A model generated the notes under the pieces. That model saw nothing but the letters and a program-made list of their open reading frames with translations, was not told the DNA's origin and made no database searches. 64,000 bases of DNA from Bradyrhizobium erythrophlei (GTDB taxonomy: Bacteria > Pseudomonadota > Alphaproteobacteria > Rhizobiales > Xanthobacteraceae). Position 1 is the first letter of the stretch. Each line of letters starts with the position of its first letter. The translations under genes and the position numbers were made by a program. Below are positions 8,690 through 17,505 of this stretch, in pieces. Location: positions 6,109,001-6,173,000 of the forward strand of contig NZ_LT670818.1 of NCBI RefSeq assembly GCF_900129505.1, read 5' to 3'.

Positions 8690-11600
8690 ATGGCGACGCC
8701 TGTTCCGCAGCCGCGCACTGGATCGCGTGACATGCGGTCGAACATCCTGAGACAGGACGATCTTGTCGATTTCTTCAGCCGTTCGGCCTGGAGCAAGGGC
8801 GGCGTCTATCAGGCCCAGGGACGCGTTTTGGCGCTGGAGGTCAGCGACGACCTCACGGAGATGCATGCCAGCGTCCGCGGAACGGAGCGGAAACCCTATT
8901 TGGTCGATATTTCCCTGAGCTACCGGGACGGCGAACTCGACGATATGGCCAGCGACTGCACGTGTTTCATCGGTTCCAGTTGCAAGCATGTCGCGGCGAC
9001 CCTGCTCGAAGTCCTGCACGGGAAGGGAACGCTGACCGACGCGGCGCCCGCGTCGAAGCAGGGTACGCTTCCAGGTTTCGCCCGGCCTGAACCGCCGCCG
9101 GTGTTGGCGCCCGAACTAAACGACTGGCTGGAAAAGATCGGCAGTTCGATACGCGGCAACGACTACCCGGCGGATGTGCGCCAAAGGCTGCTCTATCGCG
9201 TACAACCTCATGCGCGGGAAGACCGGATGCCGCATCTGGCCGTGTCGCTGTTGTCGGTCAAGCTGCGCAAGGACGGTACGCTTTCCGACCATGTATCGCG
9301 TTCGAATCCAGGCACCAATATGGATCGGGCCCCGGCCTTCTACCGCGACGCGGACCTGGAGATCGTCAGTGGGCTGTCGCGGATATACCAGCCCTACGGA
9401 CATGATGACCTCTACCTCATTGGTTCGGCCGGGCTGTTGCGTCAAATTGTGGATACCGGGCGCGCCTATTGGCGCGACCATAGGAGTTCGCCGTTGCAAT
9501 GGGGCGGGATACGCGAAGGCCGCATCGAATGGCGTCAGGCCAGCAAGGCCGGCATGGCTTCATCCCTGGTCGTCGACGGCGCGGCCGCGCTGGGCGCCGA
9601 GCCGCCGGTCTATGTCGATGAAACATCCGGCACGGTCGGCACCGTCGAAACCGGTTTGCCGCCGCGTCTGGCGCACCGGATGCTGTCAGCCCCGCTGATT
9701 CCTCGCGCGCAGGTCGCGGAAGTGGCGCGTCGCCTCGGTCAGAAATTGCCGGCCGTCCATCATGGCGTCCTGCCGGCGCAGCCGGTCGCCGCGACGCCGA
9801 TTGACGAGGATCCGACGCCGGTGCTCCGCCTGAAGCTGGCGCAGCCCGAGGTGAGCGGTTACTACTATTACACTCACGACAAACTCAAGCCGATGCCGGT
9901 CGCGCATCTCAGCTTTCGTTACGGCCCGGTGGAAATCGAGCTTTCCGAACGGGCCACCAAGGTCGAGGTATTCTACGCCGGAAAGGTCTTTGCGGTCTCC
10001 CGGCGGCGCGCGAGGGAAAAGGAAGCGCTCGGCCGCTTGTCCGATCTGGGCTTCGTCGCGGCGATATCGGCTCATCCATTTCTCGACGCCCGTCATCGCC
10101 ATGATCTGACATTTCCGGAACCGTACGACTGGCTGGATTTTCTCAAGCTGGATGCCGGAGATTTGCGGGCACAAGGCTTCGAGATTCATGTCGACGATGA
10201 ATTTCCGTACCGCTTGGCAGAGTCTGCGAGTGCATTTGATGCGGAATTCGAGAGCAGCGGGATCGATTGGTTCGAGCTGGGGGTCGGCATCGAGATCGAC
10301 GGCGAGCGGCGCGACCTGACATCGATTTTGGCCGCCCTGGTCTCGACCCCAGGCTTCACCCCGGACCAGATCAGGTCTTTGGCCGAAAGCGGCGATCATT
10401 TTTATTTGCCGCTGGCTGATGGCCGGCATCTGTCACTGGCGGCGGATCGCTTCCTTCCGCTGGTGCTGGCGTTGCACACTTTGAATTTGAGCGGAGTTTT
10501 CGCCGGCGAGAGCGGCAAGATCAGGCTCTCGCGCGCGGATGTCGTGCCGCTTCTCGGCCTGGAAGGTCGGGACTTCGCTTTTAAAGGCGCCGACAATCTT
10601 CGCCGGATGGCTGGTTTGCTCCGCACCCAGGGGTTGGCCGACATCACTCTGCCACAGGCCTTCAAGGCCGAACTGCGGCCCTATCAGGCGCGCGGGGTGG
10701 CCTGGCTCGATCTGCTGCGTGAGAGCGGCCTGGGCGGTGTCCTGGCCGACGACATGGGTCTCGGCAAGACTATACAGACGCTGGCCTTGCTGGCGCTGGA
10801 AAATGAGCGGGGCAATCTGACAAGTCCGGCGCTCGTCGTGGCTCCCACCAGCCTGATGTCGAACTGGCTCAACGAGGCGCAGAAGTTTGCGCCCGAATTG
10901 AAGGTTCTCGTGCTTCATGGTGCCGGCCGCAAGCAGACCTTCGCGGCCATTGCCGAGCATGATGTGGTGCTGACCACTTATCCCTTGATCGCGCGCGATC
11001 ACGAGGTTCTGCTGTCCCGCGAATGGCACATCGCCGTCCTCGACGAAGCGCAGACCATCAAGAATCCGAATGCCGCCACGACCCGCTGGCTGCGCGATAT
11101 CAAGGCGAAACACCGCTTCTGCCTGACCGGGACTCCCATGGAAAATCATCTGGGGGAACTCTGGTCGATCATGAGTTTCGCCAATCCGGGTTTTCTCGGC
11201 GAAAAGGCCGCGTTCGCCCGCCAGTGGCGTACGCCAATCGAAAAGCGCGCCGACAAGAGCCGCGCGGCGGCACTGGCCCAGCGGGTCAAGCCGTTCCTGC
11301 TTCGCCGGACCAAGGCCGAGGTGGCGACCGAGCTGCCGCCCAAGACCGAGATCGTCGAGCGCATCATCCTGGAAGGCAGCCAGCGCGACCTCTACGATTC
11401 CGTTCGCCTGTCGATGTCGGCCAAGGTACGCGCGGCCATCAGGGAGCGCGGCCTCGGAAAGAGCCACATCGTGGTGCTCGAAGCCTTGTTGAGGATGCGG
11501 CAGGCGTGTTGCCATCCCGCGCTGCTGAAACTCGATGACGGGGTCGAGCGCCCGGCGGCCAAGCTCGACCGGCTGATGGAAATGGCGGACGAACTCCTGA

Positions 11601-12061
11601 GCGAGGGCCGCAAGATCATCATCTTCTCGCAATTCACGTCCATGATTGCGCTGATGCGCGTCAAGTTCGATGCAGCGAACGTCCGCTACAGCCTGCTGAC
11701 CGGAGAAACCAAGGACCGCAAGCGCGCCATCGACGACTTCCAGAATGGCGTGAGCGACGTTTTCCTGATCAGCCTGAAGGCGGGGGGAGTGGGTCTCAAC
11801 CTGACGGCGGCCGACACCGTGATTGTTTTCGATCCCTGGTGGAATCCGGCTGTCGAAGAGCAGGCGATCGACCGCGCGCACCGTATCGGGCAGGACAAGT
11901 CGGTGTTTGTCTACCGGCTGGTAGCTGCGGAGACCATCGAGGAGAAGATGGACGAACTCAAGGCCAGAAAGCGGGCGCTGGCCGACAGTCTGTTCGATCG
12001 CGACGGAGGCATCGGCTCGGCTCTCACGGAGGAAGACGTAAAGGCATTGTTCGACGTCTGA
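8690..12061 (+). CDS. SWIM-domain SNF2/Rad54-type DNA helicase-like ATPase
   Basis: An 1123-aa protein. Residues 90-100 form a SWIM zinc finger (CTC..., C90-x-C92-x5-C98-x-H100). The C-terminal half is a complete SNF2 motor: Walker A in DDMGLGKT (about 686-693), DEAQ box with LDEAQTIKNP (about 784), LTGTPMEN, and in lobe 2 FSQFTSM, SLKAGGVGLNLT and AHRIGQ. The middle section (about 130-640) holds the SNF2-associated helicase region of bacterial RapA/HepA-like proteins. Such proteins are dsDNA translocases thought to remodel nucleoprotein or transcription complexes; the specific role is unknown. ATG preceded by GGAGGGTTGCCAG. Full length, no damage seen. Confidence 0.93.
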   Translation: MATPVPQPRTGSRDMRSNILRQDDLVDFFSRSAWSKGGVYQAQGRVLALEVSDDLTEMHASVRGTERKPYLVDISLSYRDGELDDMASDCTCFIGSSCKHVAATLLEVLHGKGTLTDAAPASKQGTLPGFARPEPPPVLAPELNDWLEKIGSSIRGNDYPADVRQRLLYRVQPHAREDRMPHLAVSLLSVKLRKDGTLSDHVSRSNPGTNMDRAPAFYRDADLEIVSGLSRIYQPYGHDDLYLIGSAGLLRQIVDTGRAYWRDHRSSPLQWGGIREGRIEWRQASKAGMASSLVVDGAAALGAEPPVYVDETSGTVGTVETGLPPRLAHRMLSAPLIPRAQVAEVARRLGQKLPAVHHGVLPAQPVAATPIDEDPTPVLRLKLAQPEVSGYYYYTHDKLKPMPVAHLSFRYGPVEIELSERATKVEVFYAGKVFAVSRRRAREKEALGRLSDLGFVAAISAHPFLDARHRHDLTFPEPYDWLDFLKLDAGDLRAQGFEIHVDDEFPYRLAESASAFDAEFESSGIDWFELGVGIEIDGERRDLTSILAALVSTPGFTPDQIRSLAESGDHFYLPLADGRHLSLAADRFLPLVLALHTLNLSGVFAGESGKIRLSRADVVPLLGLEGRDFAFKGADNLRRMAGLLRTQGLADITLPQAFKAELRPYQARGVAWLDLLRESGLGGVLADDMGLGKTIQTLALLALENERGNLTSPALVVAPTSLMSNWLNEAQKFAPELKVLVLHGAGRKQTFAAIAEHDVVLTTYPLIARDHEVLLSREWHIAVLDEAQTIKNPNAATTRWLRDIKAKHRFCLTGTPMENHLGELWSIMSFANPGFLGEKAAFARQWRTPIEKRADKSRAAALAQRVKPFLLRRTKAEVATELPPKTEIVERIILEGSQRDLYDSVRLSMSAKVRAAIRERGLGKSHIVVLEALLRMRQACCHPALLKLDDGVERPAAKLDRLMEMADELLSEGRKIIIFSQFTSMIALMRVKFDAANVRYSLLTGETKDRKRAIDDFQNGVSDVFLISLKAGGVGLNLTAADTVIVFDPWWNPAVEEQAIDRAHRIGQDKSVFVYRLVAAETIEEKMDELKARKRALADSLFDRDGGIGSALTEEDVKALFDV

Positions 12062-12101
12062 GGCGATGGACCTCGATGTTGCTTTCGTGATGGGCAGCCC
12101 G

Positions 12102-13166
12102 TCACACCGCCCCGGAGCCTCCCGCCACGATCTTCTCGTTCAGTTTCTGATCGACGATTTCGACCGTGCGATCGATCTCGGCGTTGGGCATGCCGAGCTG
12201 CTGCGAGATCAGTTTTACCAGGAGGTCGACCCGCTCGATGAAGGGCGCGCCGCCGGCGACCGCGCGGGCCGCCGAGGAGGGTTTTAGGAGGCTTTCCGCC
12301 GCCTTGGCGTATTTTGCGAAGGGCACCTGGTCCGCAGGATCAGCGCCCAGGCGCCGGGCGATGGTGTCGACATGGTCATAGATCGACTGCGAGAGCGTGA
12401 GATCACTGTGCACGGCGTCGCGGATCGGCCGCGGCTCGTGCAGCGTGATGCAGCGGTAATTCCCGGTCAGCAGCATCGACCATTTTGCCAGCGGCACGAA
12501 CAGCGAATCGAATACCTTCAGCTTCACCGGAACGTCATGGCCGTCGAGCTTCACCGTATCGATGTCGGCTTCCAGCTCCCGCAGCAACTGGTTGTGTTTC
12601 TCGTCTTCGAAGGCCGCCGCCTTGAAGTTGGTCGGCAGGCCGACATGAAGCACATTCGCCGCTTCTTCCGGCGGACGGAAGGCCTGCGGATCGGGCGAGC
12701 ACAGCGTCACCAGTCCCGGCTTGAACCGCTCCCAGATCTGGGCATTGGTGTAGGCCTCCTCGAGGTCCATGTCCGCCAGCGCCGGGATGCGCTTGAGATA
12801 GGGCAAAGGCGGCATGTTCATGATCGAAAGACACGGCAGCTTGGCCTCGGCGATCTTGATCATCAGCACCCGGATCGTGTGGTTGGTGTATTGCGGCTCC
12901 TGCATGGCAAGACCAACCAGGTCATAACGGGAAATGTCGACGTCGCCGGGCACAACCGCGTCCAGTTTCCCGGGCAGATCGCGCGAGAAAATCGCCCGGT
13001 GCATCGCCTCGTCCCGCAGCTTGATGCGAACTTCGGTGCCGTCGCGGTTGATCAGTTCTGCGGTCTTCGTCCGGCAAACCAGGGTCACGTTGTGACCTGC
13101 CATCAGCAGCTTGGTCGCCAGCAATGAGCCATACGAGGCTCCGAGGATCAGGATGTTGCGCGCCAT
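12102..13166 (-). CDS. Ketopantoate reductase-like NADP-dependent oxidoreductase
   Basis: A 354-aa protein with the ApbA/PanE N-terminal Rossmann motif (ILILGASYGSLLATKLLMAGHNVTLVCR) and a long helical C-terminal domain. Length exceeds typical PanE (about 300 aa), and conservation outside the nucleotide domain is weak, so pantothenate synthesis is not assured even though panB lies in the same window at 56287. Start at 13166: ATG after GGAAAAGAGACAAT; the frame upstream to 13268 lacks similarity and crosses the deformylase remnant. It is convergent with the SNF2 gene. Confidence 0.82.
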   Translation of the reverse strand: MARNILILGASYGSLLATKLLMAGHNVTLVCRTKTAELINRDGTEVRIKLRDEAMHRAIFSRDLPGKLDAVVPGDVDISRYDLVGLAMQEPQYTNHTIRVLMIKIAEAKLPCLSIMNMPPLPYLKRIPALADMDLEEAYTNAQIWERFKPGLVTLCSPDPQAFRPPEEAANVLHVGLPTNFKAAAFEDEKHNQLLRELEADIDTVKLDGHDVPVKLKVFDSLFVPLAKWSMLLTGNYRCITLHEPRPIRDAVHSDLTLSQSIYDHVDTIARRLGADPADQVPFAKYAKAAESLLKPSSAARAVAGGAPFIERVDLLVKLISQQLGMPNAEIDRTVEIVDQKLNEKIVAGGSGAV

Positions 13167-13242
13167 ATTGTCTCTTTTCCACCGACGATCCAACGTCCCG
13201 ACCCAACGGCAGGTTGAAAATTTCAAGGATCCGCGTCGGTGC

Positions 13243-13365
13243 CTAGCGCAAATTGATAGACATGACAATCACGTAGCGGTTCTCCTGCGGATCCCTCAGC
13301 CGCTCGCGCTCGAGGCGGGACAGCCGCTTGATCCAGAACAGGCTGACGTCATGCGCGCGGCAGAC
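13243..13365 (-). pseudogene. Remnant of a deformylase-like gene C-terminus
   Basis: Read on the minus strand, 13243-13365 gives VCRAHDV..LFWIKRLSRLERERLR before leaving homology and reaching a TAG. This matches the C-terminus of the intact gene at 14057-14557 (VCHQHEIDQLNGLFWIKRLSRLKRERL) with a short internal deletion; the nucleotide identity is obvious across the CCGCTTGATCCAGAACAGG stretch. No start or N-terminal portion remains. It sits directly upstream of the ketopantoate-reductase-like gene, in a 363-bp gap with no other gene. Confidence 0.75.
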
Positions 13366-13529
13366 GTGGGTATCCGTCGAGCGACGTCAGGGTTGGCCGA
13401 TCGATCTGCAGCGTTCAGCGAGAGCGGTGCGAAACCTTTTGTTAACTCTCGCAAACTTGAAACGGCCTGAGGAACGACCAACGGCGGCAGCGATTTCTCC
13501 GCGGTGCATCCCAGAAATGGAGACTCCCC

Positions 13530-13823
13530 ATGACGCGTTTGAATCTACTGAGCGCGGTCGCCTTGCTGGCCGTGATTCTGCCGCTCTCCACATCGAGCAG
13601 TCTTGCCCAGGGACCGGGCCCGTGCACCCGACCTGGCAATTCTGCCGTTGGTCCGGAAGGGCCCGCGATGAACAGCGGCCAATTGATGGCCGGCGTCGGC
13701 CAATGCCGGCGCATTGGAGGCTGGCACGACGCGCGGCGTCCGTACTGGAGGGGTGCTTATGGCGCGTATCGCCGGGGGCCCGCGCCTGGCTGGGAGACAA
13801 CGGGTTTCGAGCGGGATTACTGA
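13530..13823 (+). CDS. Small secreted protein
   Basis: A 97-aa protein with an N-terminal signal peptide (MTRLNLLSAVALLAVILPLSTSSSLAQ, cleavage near AQ). The mature part is rich in Gly, Pro, Arg, Tyr and Trp (WHDARRPYWRGAYGAYRRGPAPGW) and carries two cysteines. Bradyrhizobium genomes have many such short exported proteins of unknown function. The ATG follows GGAGACTCCCC. Confidence 0.7.
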   Translation: MTRLNLLSAVALLAVILPLSTSSSLAQGPGPCTRPGNSAVGPEGPAMNSGQLMAGVGQCRRIGGWHDARRPYWRGAYGAYRRGPAPGWETTGFERDY

Positions 13824-13926
13824 ATAAACGGGGCTACCCTGTCCCGCCGGCTGTCCACGACGCGGCCGGTGCTCCCGGTAACGCCTTTAGCAAAACGAAA
13901 GTCGTGATCCGGGAGCAACCGGCTCG

Positions 13927-14062
13927 GAGGGTGGATTAGATCAGTAGCCCAACGGGTCCGTGCAAGGCGCGGCCTGATGGCAGGCTGCGGCGTGATCCAC
14001 CGCGTCCTCTCATCGGGTCGTGCCGGCAATGGTGGGCTACGCATTCGCCAGCCCGCCTACGG
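13927..14062. repeat. Intergenic repeat (GGTGG/GTAATCC family)
   Basis: A 136-bp element between the convergent genes 13530-13823 and 14057-14557: GGGTGGATTAGATCAGTAGC at the left, GGTGGGCTACGCATTCGCC at the right. It shares pattern with 5104-5196 and 2858-2916 and its end overlaps the stop of the deformylase-like gene. It probably also serves as a bidirectional terminator. Confidence 0.75.
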
Positions 14063-14557
14063 ACTCCGCGACACCTTCTCGAAGCGCTTGATCAGCCGCT
14101 CGCGCTTGAGGCGGGACAGCCGCTTGATCCAGAACAGGCCGTTCAGCTGATCGATCTCATGCTGGTGGCAGACCGCGCGCAGGCTCTCCGATTCCTCGGT
14201 CTGCAGGTTGCCGTGGAGGTCGCGATAGCTGATGCGGACGCGCGCATGACGCGTGACGTGGTCGTTGACGCCGGGCATCGAGACGCTGCCTTCCTGATGC
14301 AGGATCATCTCGGGCGAAGCCCAAACGATCTCCGGATTGACATAGGTCCGCGCATCGTCGACGGGGTCGAGGTCGAGCACCACGACCCGCAGCGAAATGC
14401 CGATGTGCGGCGCGGTGATCCCGATCCCCGGCGCGGCGTGCAGGGTCTCCAGCAGGTCGTGCGCCAGCTCGCGCAACGCGCCGTCGAACGCGGTCACCGG
14501 CTGCGCCGGGAGCGCGAGCCGGGGGTCGGGATAACGGATAATGGCGCGGATGGTCAT
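14057..14557 (-). CDS. Peptide deformylase-like protein lacking metal ligands
   Basis: A 166-aa protein aligned along its whole length with peptide deformylase. Motif 1 (normally GxGxAAxQ) reads GIGITAPH at residues 44-51. Motif 2 (EGCLS) reads EGSVS with Ser91 where the metal-binding Cys should be. Motif 3 (HEXDH) reads HEIDQ with Gln137 replacing the second metal His; H133 and E134 remain. Two of three metal ligands are therefore missing, so ordinary formyl-Met deformylation is unlikely and another bona fide def must exist elsewhere. Start at 14557 chosen over 14605 because family homology begins at MTIRAIIRYPDPRL. A decayed second copy lies at 13243-13365. Confidence 0.85.
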   Translation of the reverse strand: MTIRAIIRYPDPRLALPAQPVTAFDGALRELAHDLLETLHAAPGIGITAPHIGISLRVVVLDLDPVDDARTYVNPEIVWASPEMILHQEGSVSMPGVNDHVTRHARVRISYRDLHGNLQTEESESLRAVCHQHEIDQLNGLFWIKRLSRLKRERLIKRFEKVSRSP

Positions 14558-14845
14558 GATCTCTGCGATGGATGTCCGCGATGCTGGCTCCGTGCCGATG
14601 TACACGCAGGACCGACGTATCGATCACAGGTTTCCGGCAGATCGCGGCCGAGCGCAACACCAAATCCGTACATTGTCGGGGGCTTCCCACGGGCGTATCC
14701 TCAAGCCAATCCCCAATCGCCTGCAGCGTGGGGCGACACCGGATTGGCGCGATCGGCAATAGCGCCCTACATTTTAGAACAGCGTACAGCATAGTGAACT
14801 CAGTGGTCCCGAAATGACAGCCGGAAGCGTAGGTGGGAGATTGAG

Positions 14846-15241
14846 ATGGATGATCGAACCGTGTGGGCGGCGCTGGAGCGCCATTGGAATGCGTCGGACG
14901 CAAGCGATTTCGAGGTCGAACATGAAATCTACCGCGAGGATGCCGTGCTTGATTATCCGCAATCGGGCGAGCGGATCCGCGGACGGCACAACATTCAAGC
15001 AAGCCGGTTCGTCCAGCCGAACAAGAAGCGCTTTACGGTCCGGCGGATGATCGGCAGCGGCGATCTCTGGGTCACTGAGTTCATCCTTGCCTATGACGGC
15101 ACACCGTCCTACGCGGTGAGCATCATGGAATTTCGCGAAGGACTGGTGGCCAACGAAACGCAATATTTCGCCGATCGGTTTGACCCTGCACCGTCGCGTG
15201 CGCATCTCGTTGAGCGGGTGGACGAAATCAAATCATTCTAG
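14846..15241 (+). CDS. NTF2-like (SnoaL-type) protein
   Basis: A 131-aa protein of the nuclear-transport-factor-2-like superfamily: N-terminal helix WAALERHWNASDASDF, YREDAVLDYPQSGERIRGRHNI (the common loop of SnoaL-like domains), then beta strands ending SIMEFREGLVANETQYFADRFDPAPSR. These small cone-shaped domains act as isomerases, hydrolases or ligand binders; the substrate is not predictable. The start ATG follows GGTGGGAGATTGAG. Monocistronic. Confidence 0.85.
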   Translation: MDDRTVWAALERHWNASDASDFEVEHEIYREDAVLDYPQSGERIRGRHNIQASRFVQPNKKRFTVRRMIGSGDLWVTEFILAYDGTPSYAVSIMEFREGLVANETQYFADRFDPAPSRAHLVERVDEIKSF

Positions 15242-15392
15242 ATGCATCGCCGGGCAGAATCCGGATCGACGTTGATATAGACGAGATGTCGTTGGGGCTT
15301 GTCCCCCCTGCCTTCGACGACTGCTCGTGGCAAAGTTGAGACTGATGCGCAAGTCCACCACGCCCTCTCGTCGAGCAGGAGTTGTGTTCGTC

Positions 15393-16586
15393 TCAGAACA
15401 CGTCGATCGTCGGGAAACGAGGCTCCCCTGTGATGCAGTCCCAAAGGTAAATGGCAAGGCCGACGTCCCCGGTCCAAAGGGAATACCGCCCGCGGCCAAC
15501 GACGAGCTGAGAGCCGCGATACTGGACGATGGCCGTCATGGCGAATTGGCGTGCGCGGTCGAGCCAGATCGGGTCTTTGGTGCGGCGGTAGAGCTTGAGG
15601 AATGCGTAGCCGTTCCCACCCGTGCCGTGGCAAAGGTTCGAGCCCTTGGTCAGCGGTCCGGCGGCCCAGCTGAAGCGACCGGCATCCAAAAGAAGTGCGT
15701 CAAGCTCGGGGCTAGCGAAGGGCGCATCCGCAAAGGTCGTCACCATACCGGGCGCACCGTGACAGTGCTGGCACATCCTTGGCGGTGTCGCGCGCTTGCT
15801 TCTCGCGCCCCACGTGGTCCCAACTTCAGACCGCCACGCATTCGCCGCAAGGGTCTTCGGCACAAACTCGGCCACCTGCGCTTGCTGCGGCGGCGTCAAC
15901 CAATTCCACCCGCGCAACAACGGGATGACATTGCCGGCAAAACCGTGAACGGGCCCGAGCCAACGGTCGCGCTCACCATAAAGATCCTGCGTCCATAATG
16001 GACCTTGCCGCGTGTCCTCCAGATCGGCCAACAGGCGCGCCGCCTGCACTTCGAACAGGCCGCGCCATCGCGTTTCCTGCGTCATCTCGGCCATGTGGAT
16101 TGCGGCGACCATGGACCCGGGCATGCCCCACATCAGCTCCCGGATCGGCAGTCCAATATTTGCTTCGGCGCGCCGATGCACGAGATCAGCGAGGCTCGAT
16201 GTGGGCGCAAGGCGCATCGCGAGAAGGGCGGCGCCCATGTCGCCACGGAGCAGCGAGCCATGTTTCTCGTAATCGGCCGGCGAATTGGTTTCGAAGTCGG
16301 CGATCGTCCGCTCCAGAAGCTTCGGCAGAGCTGGGCGAAAGTCTTCAGCGACGCGGGTAGCACCGACGCGATGTAAATAGTCCAGCGCCCAAATGACACC
16401 GGCCGCGCCCTTGTAGAAACTGGGGTCACCGTCGCTGCCGCCATCGTCACTGGGGTGAGCCGGCCAGAACCTGTCGGGATCGAAATGGGCGATTGCATCG
16501 GCCGCGATTTCTTCGATCGCAGCCCGGACAGCCGATTCACTCCAGGCGTCATGGACAAGCGGACGATGACGACCGAGGACGATCAT
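15393..16586 (-). CDS. Stand-alone lanthionine synthetase C-like protein
   Basis: A 397-aa LanC-like alpha/alpha-barrel protein. The zinc site of LanC cyclases is complete: C275 in HCHGAPG and C319-H320 in LCHGTGGNG; GPVHGFAGN places H214 at the position of the catalytic His of nisin cyclase NisC. Repeated GxxG loops (FYKGAAGV, MGMPGSM, TGDVGLAIYL) fit the barrel. No lantibiotic precursor, LanB or LanM dehydratase, or exporter is visible nearby, so this may belong to the LanC-like proteins outside lantibiotic clusters (in eukaryotes such proteins add glutathione to dehydroamino acids). Start at 16586 avoids 50 non-homologous upstream residues. Confidence 0.88.
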   Translation of the reverse strand: MIVLGRHRPLVHDAWSESAVRAAIEEIAADAIAHFDPDRFWPAHPSDDGGSDGDPSFYKGAAGVIWALDYLHRVGATRVAEDFRPALPKLLERTIADFETNSPADYEKHGSLLRGDMGAALLAMRLAPTSSLADLVHRRAEANIGLPIRELMWGMPGSMVAAIHMAEMTQETRWRGLFEVQAARLLADLEDTRQGPLWTQDLYGERDRWLGPVHGFAGNVIPLLRGWNWLTPPQQAQVAEFVPKTLAANAWRSEVGTTWGARSKRATPPRMCQHCHGAPGMVTTFADAPFASPELDALLLDAGRFSWAAGPLTKGSNLCHGTGGNGYAFLKLYRRTKDPIWLDRARQFAMTAIVQYRGSQLVVGRGRYSLWTGDVGLAIYLWDCITGEPRFPTIDVF

Positions 16587-16918
16587 GCCTGAGGGCTTCC
16601 TGAGCTTCAGACGAGGGAAGTGAAGATCGCGCGATTGAACGGAACGTACGAGCGGGCCGTCGGGCCCTTTCTCGGACGGTCGCGGCCCAACCGATTTAAT
16701 GCTACGAATTGTAGCAGTGAACTTTTCACACCGCAAGGACCGCCGGCTTCGGCGTGCGTGTCGGCTGAACGGGCTGGTGTTGCGCGGGGGTTTGAAGTGA
16801 AGAGCCGCTTACGGGCGTTTTTTTGTTGGGCAAGAATGCTTGTAAACAACGTTATGTCTGGAGGTGGGCCGTGGAGAGACATTGAACTATGAATATCCGC
16901 GCGCAAATTGCCCAGCGT
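16587..16918. other. Intergenic region without recognised gene
   Basis: Between the LanC-like gene and the MFS remnant I see no supported gene. It contains the probable promoter region of the LanC-like gene and a run of seven T at about 16819-16825 behind a weak GCC/GGC stem, which could be a poor terminator. Confidence 0.4.
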
Positions 16919-17002
16919 CATGACCATCGGGTTCCTCGCGATGGCTTTCACTAGCGTGATCCGGGGCGCCTTGTCCGACCGGCTGGGGCCGCTGCCATTG
17001 GA
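16919..17002 (+). pseudogene. Fragment of an MFS transporter gene
   Basis: ATGACCATCGGGTTCCTCGC and the following sequence to 17002 match 17968-18051 within the intact MFS gene at 17822-19048 (encoding MTIGFLAMAFTSMIWGTLSD...LGPLP) with scattered substitutions. Neither start nor end of the gene is present. It is a leftover of a duplicated or recombined transporter copy about 1 kb upstream of the intact one. Confidence 0.75.
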
Positions 17003-17097
17003 CCTGGAATGGACCTAGGTCCTCGGAGCTTCGACAATCAAGATTCTGCCGAAAACGCCGGATATCTATAATGGCGTGTCAAAGAAAGAAAAATGGC

Positions 17098-17505
17098 ATG
17101 TCAAAGGACGAAAACCCCTTGGTGCCTGACGTTGTTGCTTTGCGACCTTTCGTGCCCGCCAAGGACTTTGAAACAAGCTTGCGCTTCTTTGTCGACCTCG
17201 GCTTTCGCGCCTATCGGCTTGGCGATCTGCTCGCCTCGATGCACATCGGACCGTTCGCGTTCCTGTTGCAGGGACGACCAAATGACGATGAGCGCTTCGC
17301 TACCAATTTCATGATGCACATGCTTGTAGATGACATCGATGCTTGGTGGTCGCGCATTGCTTCTCTTGACCTCTCAGAGCGCTACGGTGTGAAGGCTCCG
17401 AGTGCGCCTGCGCTGCAGCCATGGGGCCTCGTGGTCACTTATGTCTGGGATCCGTCGGGTGTGCTTTGGCATATCGCGAAAAAGCCAACCGACTCTGACA
17501 ATTGA
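17098..17505 (+). CDS. VOC (glyoxalase/bleomycin resistance-like) protein
   Basis: A 135-aa vicinal-oxygen-chelate domain: ALRPFVPAKDFETSLRFFVDLGF at the N-terminus, HMLVDDIDAWWSRI in the middle and YVWDPSGVLWHIA near the C-terminus, i.e. the beta-alpha-beta-beta-beta repeats of the superfamily. Metal-site residues are only partly preserved. The start is ambiguous: ATG at 17071 or 17098; the local sequence is a near-duplicate (ATGGCGTGTCAAAG / ATGGCATGTCAAAG), and 17098 gives the cleaner N-terminus. Such proteins include resistance-binding proteins and isomerases; role here unknown. Confidence 0.8.
   Translation: MSKDENPLVPDVVALRPFVPAKDFETSLRFFVDLGFRAYRLGDLLASMHIGPFAFLLQGRPNDDERFATNFMMHMLVDDIDAWWSRIASLDLSERYGVKAPSAPALQPWGLVVTYVWDPSGVLWHIAKKPTDSDN

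Noticed and set aside
10433..11881. 482-codon minus-strand frame inside the SNF2 gene
   Set aside because: Mirror image of a well-supported helicase; no independent signal or ribosome site.
12102..13166. Assignment as panE
   Set aside because: The N-terminal NADP domain fits, but length and C-terminal divergence do not secure ketopantoate as the substrate.
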